DNA from: Pseudomonadota bacterium
GTDB lineage: Bacteria > Pseudomonadota > Gammaproteobacteria > Arenicellales > Arenicellaceae
DNA length: 9,848 bases
Assembly: GCA_018660405.1 (NCBI GenBank)
Contig: JABJKL010000142.1
Coordinates: forward strand, 1 to 9,848
Reading direction: 5' to 3'
Positions 6,860 through 9,848 of the stretch are shown here, piece after piece (positions within the stretch are counted from its first letter, which is position 1; every line of letters starts with the position of its first letter). Under the pieces are notes generated by a model. The model made no database searches. It was not told the DNA's origin and was given only the letters and a program-made list of their open reading frames with translations. Both the position numbers and the translations under genes were made by a program.

Positions 6860-7542
6860 CAATTTGCGCTCTTTCGTTTTCTAAGGTACTGGATTACCTT
6901 GCGCGCAATGAGTGGGAACAAGGCTAGCAATACAAATGCCCCGATCAATTGGGGATCAAGAATGCCAGACAAGGACTCAATCTCGCCAAGCCGGGTTCCG
7001 GCATTAACGTAAACTGCGGTGCCAGCCAACATCCCGAGCTGACTAACCCAATAAAATGTCCACGAACGAATGGGGGTTAGAGCCATTAAGATATTTATTA
7101 AAAAGAACGGAAACACTGGTACCAGACGAATCCCGAACAAATAAAAGGCGCCATCCTGTTCAACACCAGCATTGACCGATGCCAGCTGCTTTGCAAAACG
7201 GTTCTGCACCGCCTCCCTGGCAAGAAACCGGACGATCCAAAATGCCAGCAATGCCCCAAGAGAACTGGCGAAAGATGCCAGTACTGTACCTACAAACAGG
7301 CCAAACAAGGCGCCTGAACCCATAGTAAGCACAGCTGCGCCCGGTATGGAAAATACCGCAGATAAAAAATAGATCATAAAATATGCTGACAACACCAAAA
7401 GTGGCGACTCGGCATACCAAAGCTGAAAAATATCGCGCTGCTGCTTCAGATAGTCAAGGGTGAGGTAATCCCCCACATCGAATATAAAGGCAGCGGCGAT
7501 AACCGCGATCAGCAAAAATATGACCACCAACTTCTGCTTCAT
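6859..7542 (-). CDS. TVP38/TMEM64 family (VTT/DedA-like) inner-membrane protein
   Basis: This is a 227-residue polytopic membrane protein. It has an N-terminal hydrophobic helix (about 4-22), a cluster of hydrophobic segments at 47-105 with the VTT-type glycine-rich GSGALFGLFVGTVLAS (75-90), a re-entrant-like RLVPVFPFFLIN (139-150), and a last helix (about 198-214) followed by a basic tail (RKRK, 221-224). GALFG and RLxPxxPFxxxN are typical of the family, some members of which (DedA, TMEM41B/VMP1) have been linked to lipid scrambling or undecaprenyl-phosphate recycling. The ATG is preceded by a strong AAAGGAGG site (7547-7554). It overlaps the reductase gene by one base, so the two are translationally coupled. 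As I recall, VTT and pyridine-nucleotide-disulfide reductase domains also occur fused in one polypeptide in other bacteria, which would fit a joint function. The substrate is unknown. Confidence 0.87.
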   Translation of the reverse strand: MKQKLVVIFLLIAVIAAAFIFDVGDYLTLDYLKQQRDIFQLWYAESPLLVLSAYFMIYFLSAVFSIPGAAVLTMGSGALFGLFVGTVLASFASSLGALLAFWIVRFLAREAVQNRFAKQLASVNAGVEQDGAFYLFGIRLVPVFPFFLINILMALTPIRSWTFYWVSQLGMLAGTAVYVNAGTRLGEIESLSGILDPQLIGAFVLLALFPLIARKVIQYLRKRKSAN

Positions 7543-7606
7543 AAAACCTCCTTTAAATTAGACATCTCGTAAATGACCCGACCACTTGCCTAACCATTGC
7601 GAGTAA

Positions 7607-7634
7607 ATGCTAACCGTCTCGCTATATACAGCAA
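7607..7634 (-). promoter_or_regulatory. Weak candidate promoter for the VTT protein / reductase pair
   Basis: On the minus strand TTGCTG (7629-7634), a 16-base spacer and TAGCAT (7607-7612) form a modest sigma-70 match about 65 bases upstream of the start codon. No terminator hairpin follows the preceding oxidoreductase gene, so read-through may also feed this pair. Confidence 0.25.
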
Positions 7635-7661
7635 AATTTATTCGATGGATCGCTAGTCCTC

Positions 7662-8759
7662 TCAATATTGGCAGACCATATCTCCAAGCAGCTCAGATAA
7701 TGCCAGTGAGGCGGTAAGGCCCGGCGACTCTATTCCATACAACGCGTAAATACCCGGACAATTCGTTTGTTCAGGCGTATGAATAATGAAGTCACCCGCA
7801 TCTTCCCCCTCACCTACCACCTTGGGACGAATACCGGTATAACCCTCCTGCAGATCAGACGTCTTTAGTGGCGGGAAATATAGTTTTATCGCGGTAGAAA
7901 AATCGTCAATTACCGACCCATCGAACGAATAATCCAGACGGTTGATCCACTCAACATCAGGGCCAAACCTGAGCTGACCCGCCATATCCAGCGTGGCATG
8001 AATACCCAACCCCGCTTTGGATGCAATGGGGTAAACAAGGTGGTTAAACGGTGATTTTGCCGCATAGCTATAGTAACGCCCTCTCGCATAACGGGTCACC
8101 GGGATTGTACTGGAATCAACGCCAAGCTTGGCCGATACGTCGCTGGCATATAAGCCCGTCACATTTACCACCGTGTTTGCCAGTAGCTTGTAACCATCAA
8201 GCATTGTCAGCTCGGTACCCGCAGACGTTCCTTTGCCACTAGCCACCCCGGTTTTATAAACAATTTGGCCGTTATTCTTTTCAAATTCAGAAAGCAAAGA
8301 AAACATGAAACTGTGGCTATCAATAATTCCCGTATTCGGTGACCACAGCGCAGCAACTCCATGCACCTCGGGCTCCCGTTCTGCCAATTCAAGTGGGTCA
8401 AGCAACACCAAATCTTCCACCCCGTTTCGCTCTCCCTGTGCAAGATAAGCGCCTAATGTTTGCTCCTCGTCATGATCGGTTGCAACAATCAGCTTGCCAA
8501 TTCGGCGACAGGGAATCGATCTGGTTTTACAGTATTCATATAACTTTAGCGCGCCTTGCACACAGGTTCGGGCTTTCACAGAGCTGTCCGCGTAGTAAAT
8601 ACCGGAATGTATTACTTCTGAATTTCGGCTGCTGGTTTCGGTTCCGAAAGAAATAGCTTTTTCTATCACCAACACGTCTCGACCACGCAAAGCAAGCTCC
8701 CGGGCAATCGCCAAACCGACTACTCCGGCACCTATAACAACCACATCCTGTTTATCCAT
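7662..8759 (-). CDS. L-2-hydroxyglutarate oxidase-like FAD-dependent oxidoreductase (DAO superfamily)
   Basis: This is a 365-residue flavoprotein of the D-amino-acid-oxidase/glycerol-3-phosphate-dehydrogenase fold. The dinucleotide-binding GAGVVGLAIARELA is at residues 10-23 with an acidic end to the second strand (VIEK, 31-34). The segment SSRNSEVIHSGIYY (43-56) followed by VKARTCVQGA is close to the pattern in LhgO/L2HGDH enzymes, where the region contacts FAD. The C-terminus has GIRPK (309-313) and GIESPGLTASLALS (342-355), also typical. It is somewhat shorter than E. coli LhgO. The family oxidises a 2-hydroxy acid or related substrate; the exact substrate cannot be read from sequence, so no gene name is given. 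It starts 4 bases after the stop of the DMT permease gene and has no strong ribosome-binding site, so it is probably translated by coupling. The permease may move its substrate or product. Confidence 0.85.
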   Translation of the reverse strand: MDKQDVVVIGAGVVGLAIARELALRGRDVLVIEKAISFGTETSSRNSEVIHSGIYYADSSVKARTCVQGALKLYEYCKTRSIPCRRIGKLIVATDHDEEQTLGAYLAQGERNGVEDLVLLDPLELAEREPEVHGVAALWSPNTGIIDSHSFMFSLLSEFEKNNGQIVYKTGVASGKGTSAGTELTMLDGYKLLANTVVNVTGLYASDVSAKLGVDSSTIPVTRYARGRYYSYAAKSPFNHLVYPIASKAGLGIHATLDMAGQLRFGPDVEWINRLDYSFDGSVIDDFSTAIKLYFPPLKTSDLQEGYTGIRPKVVGEGEDAGDFIIHTPEQTNCPGIYALYGIESPGLTASLALSELLGDMVCQY

Positions 8760-8763
8760 TGGT

Positions 8764-9681
8764 CTAAGGTTGTCGTTCTTTAAGTGGATAAAAAACGGTG
8801 CAATAAAACCCGGTCAAAATCAGCAACTCTCCAACCAGGTGATGCCAACCCAGCGATTCGCCAAGAAAAACGGTACCGAGAATGGCTGCGAATATCGGAG
8901 CTAAATACATAAACATTGAGGTCACATTTGGGCCTAGTTTCTTCACGGCATTATTCCAAAAGTAAACGGCAATAATCGATGGAAAAATTCCAATATAAAT
9001 CAGCGCCAGAGTATTTTTCTGCGTCAGCAAAAACCCTCCGTTAAGCTGCAGATCAATCAGGTAAAACGGGACTAGTAGTATCACTCCCATTAACATTTGC
9101 ACCAACAGAAATGTGACCATCGGCAAATTACATTCCGAACGTTTAAGCAATACCGAATAAAGCGACCATAAACTGACCGCGAAAAGCATCCACAAATCCC
9201 CCCGGTTTACATCGAATGAAAGAAGTCGCGCAGGTTCGCCACCGGTAACCACAATTACGAACCCGGCAAGCGCCAGACCCAAACCAAACCACTGCACCCG
9301 TTTGGGTATAACACCCAGCAAAACCTGGGATAGAGCAAAAATCATCACCGGCGTTGTCGCGTTCACCAGGTTCAAATTCACCACCGTAGTGGTATGCAAC
9401 GCCAAATAATTCAAACAATTGAATACGGTAATACTCAAAAATGATTGAAACAAAAGATACCAACGATACTGCAGAATAATCGATTTGTGCTGAATCAAGC
9501 CTCGCCAGGTAAATGGGGCGAACAAGCACACGGCGATCGTCCAGCGCCAAAAGTTCAATGCCAGCGGCGAAATATCCATATAAACAGATCGCCCAACAAA
9601 GGCATTCCCCGACCAAAATAAAACCGTTAATACAACACCAGCAATCGCTGCGTAATAACCATCTTTTCGATTAAATCTCAA
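8764..9681 (-). CDS. DMT superfamily (EamA) transporter with a TTG start
   Basis: This 305-residue inner-membrane permease has ten predicted hydrophobic helices in two EamA repeats (about 10-147 and 158-298). Family landmarks are LFWSGNAFVGR (21-31), NLVNATTPVMIFALSQVLLG (104-123) at the end of the first repeat, and YLAPIFAAILGTVFLGE (259-275) at the end of the second. The conserved Glu that normally follows LG is present in the second repeat (Glu275) but is Val124 in the first. The start is TTG at 9681, supported by GGAGAG 5 bases upstream and by a normal N-terminus; the next in-frame ATG, at codon 35, would remove the first helix. Members export or import amino acids, nucleosides or other metabolites, and the substrate here is unknown. 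It is the first gene of a two-gene unit with the FAD oxidoreductase. Confidence 0.9.
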   Translation of the reverse strand: MRFNRKDGYYAAIAGVVLTVLFWSGNAFVGRSVYMDISPLALNFWRWTIAVCLFAPFTWRGLIQHKSIILQYRWYLLFQSFLSITVFNCLNYLALHTTTVVNLNLVNATTPVMIFALSQVLLGVIPKRVQWFGLGLALAGFVIVVTGGEPARLLSFDVNRGDLWMLFAVSLWSLYSVLLKRSECNLPMVTFLLVQMLMGVILLVPFYLIDLQLNGGFLLTQKNTLALIYIGIFPSIIAVYFWNNAVKKLGPNVTSMFMYLAPIFAAILGTVFLGESLGWHHLVGELLILTGFYCTVFYPLKERQP

Positions 9682-9686
9682 AACTT

Positions 9687-9692
9687 CTCTCC
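9687..9692 (-). promoter_or_regulatory. Ribosome-binding site supporting the TTG start of the DMT transporter
   Basis: On the minus strand this reads GGAGAG, 5 bases before TTG at 9681. It lies inside an out-of-frame 8-codon mini-ORF (9671-9697) that begins ATG TCG GAG and ends just past the TTG. Confidence 0.7.
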
Positions 9693-9724
9693 GACATTTC
9701 TGCGTTCAGACACTTGCTCGCATC

Positions 9725-9730
9725 ATTGTA
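9725..9730 (-). promoter_or_regulatory. Candidate -10 box of the DMT transporter gene
   Basis: On the minus strand this reads TACAAT, five of six matches to the sigma-70 consensus, 43 bases before the TTG start codon. The matching -35 position (about 9748-9753) falls in the sequence that looks like the IS end, and no good -35 box is present there (CTGTCC). Confidence 0.35.
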
Positions 9731-9742
9731 CCCCGTCAGCAC

Positions 9743-9848
9743 TAGTTGGACAGTTTAAGGTGATTGTTTAAGAGAGAGTTTTCGTTCATCGTTAACCCAA
9801 GAGGAAACGATGATGACTTATTCTAAATCAACGAAACGCAGTGCTGAG
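9743..9848 (+). mobile_element. Probable left end of an IS3-family insertion sequence (continues past the window)
   Basis: The right edge switches strand. A terminal-repeat-like stretch (TAGTTGGACAGTTTAAGGTG from about 9743) is followed by a short leader, an AGAGGA ribosome-binding site and the first codons of a basic protein resembling an IS3-type OrfA. The outer boundary is approximate because the other end and the target duplication are outside the window. The family assignment rests on only 13 residues and the layout. Confidence 0.45.
9810..9848 (+). CDS. Start of a probable IS3-family transposase OrfA (partial)
   Basis: Thirteen codons are visible (MMTYSKSTKRSAE) before the window ends. 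AGAGGA lies about 4 bases upstream of the first of two adjacent ATGs; the second ATG is an equally possible start. The basic Lys/Arg/Ser-rich opening ending in SAE resembles the beginning of IS3-family OrfA proteins, which continue into a helix-turn-helix domain. This is a partial gene cut by the window edge, not a broken one as far as can be seen. Confidence 0.5.
   Translation, partial: MMTYSKSTKRSAE

Noticed and set aside
7662..8759. Naming the oxidoreductase lhgO outright
   Set aside because: Motifs match the family, but the protein is shorter than LhgO and no glutarate-pathway neighbour (such as csiD or gab genes) is present.

Overview
The window looks like chromosomal DNA of a Gram-negative gammaproteobacterium of moderate GC content, plausibly a marine or environmental one. 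That is judged only from protein style, Shine-Dalgarno use and the Tat-exported redox enzyme; no rRNA or marker gene fixes the taxon. Every chromosomal gene reads on the minus strand, so transcription runs from the right edge to the left. The only plus-strand gene is the first 13 codons of what looks like an IS3-type transposase at the right edge.

In the direction of transcription: (1) a probable IS end and transposase start (about 9743-9848); (2) a two-gene unit of a DMT/EamA permease starting at TTG (9681-8764) and an L-2-hydroxyglutarate-oxidase-like FAD oxidoreductase (8759-7662), 4 bases apart; (3) a TVP38/TMEM64 (VTT) membrane protein (7542-6859) translationally coupled through TGATG to a mercuric-reductase-like flavoprotein disulfide reductase (6859-5363); (4) a single secreted Tyr/Gly/Ser/Arg-rich protein of unknown function (5228-4470); (5) a 202-base gap and then a four-gene molybdenum hydroxylase operon: a Tat-exported 2Fe-2S subunit, the molybdopterin subunit, a FAD/4Fe-4S subunit, and a 47-residue single-pass membrane protein (197-54) joined to the FAD gene by an ATGA overlap. 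A 7-bp-stem rho-independent terminator (1-28) closes this operon.

The molybdenum operon resembles the periplasmic aldehyde oxidoreductase PaoABC of E. coli in having a Tat signal only on the small subunit and an iron-sulfur insertion in the FAD subunit. It differs in gene order (FeS, Mo, FAD rather than FeS, FAD, Mo), has no PaoD/XdhC-type chaperone beside it, and ends with the tiny membrane protein. That small gene is the most interesting item here. Its tight coupling, single hydrophobic segment and predicted N-out topology suggest a membrane tether or docking subunit for a periplasmic enzyme that has no visible membrane anchor of its own.

No tRNA, rRNA, CRISPR array, riboswitch or phage gene was seen. 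No stretch longer than about 200 bases lacks a gene.
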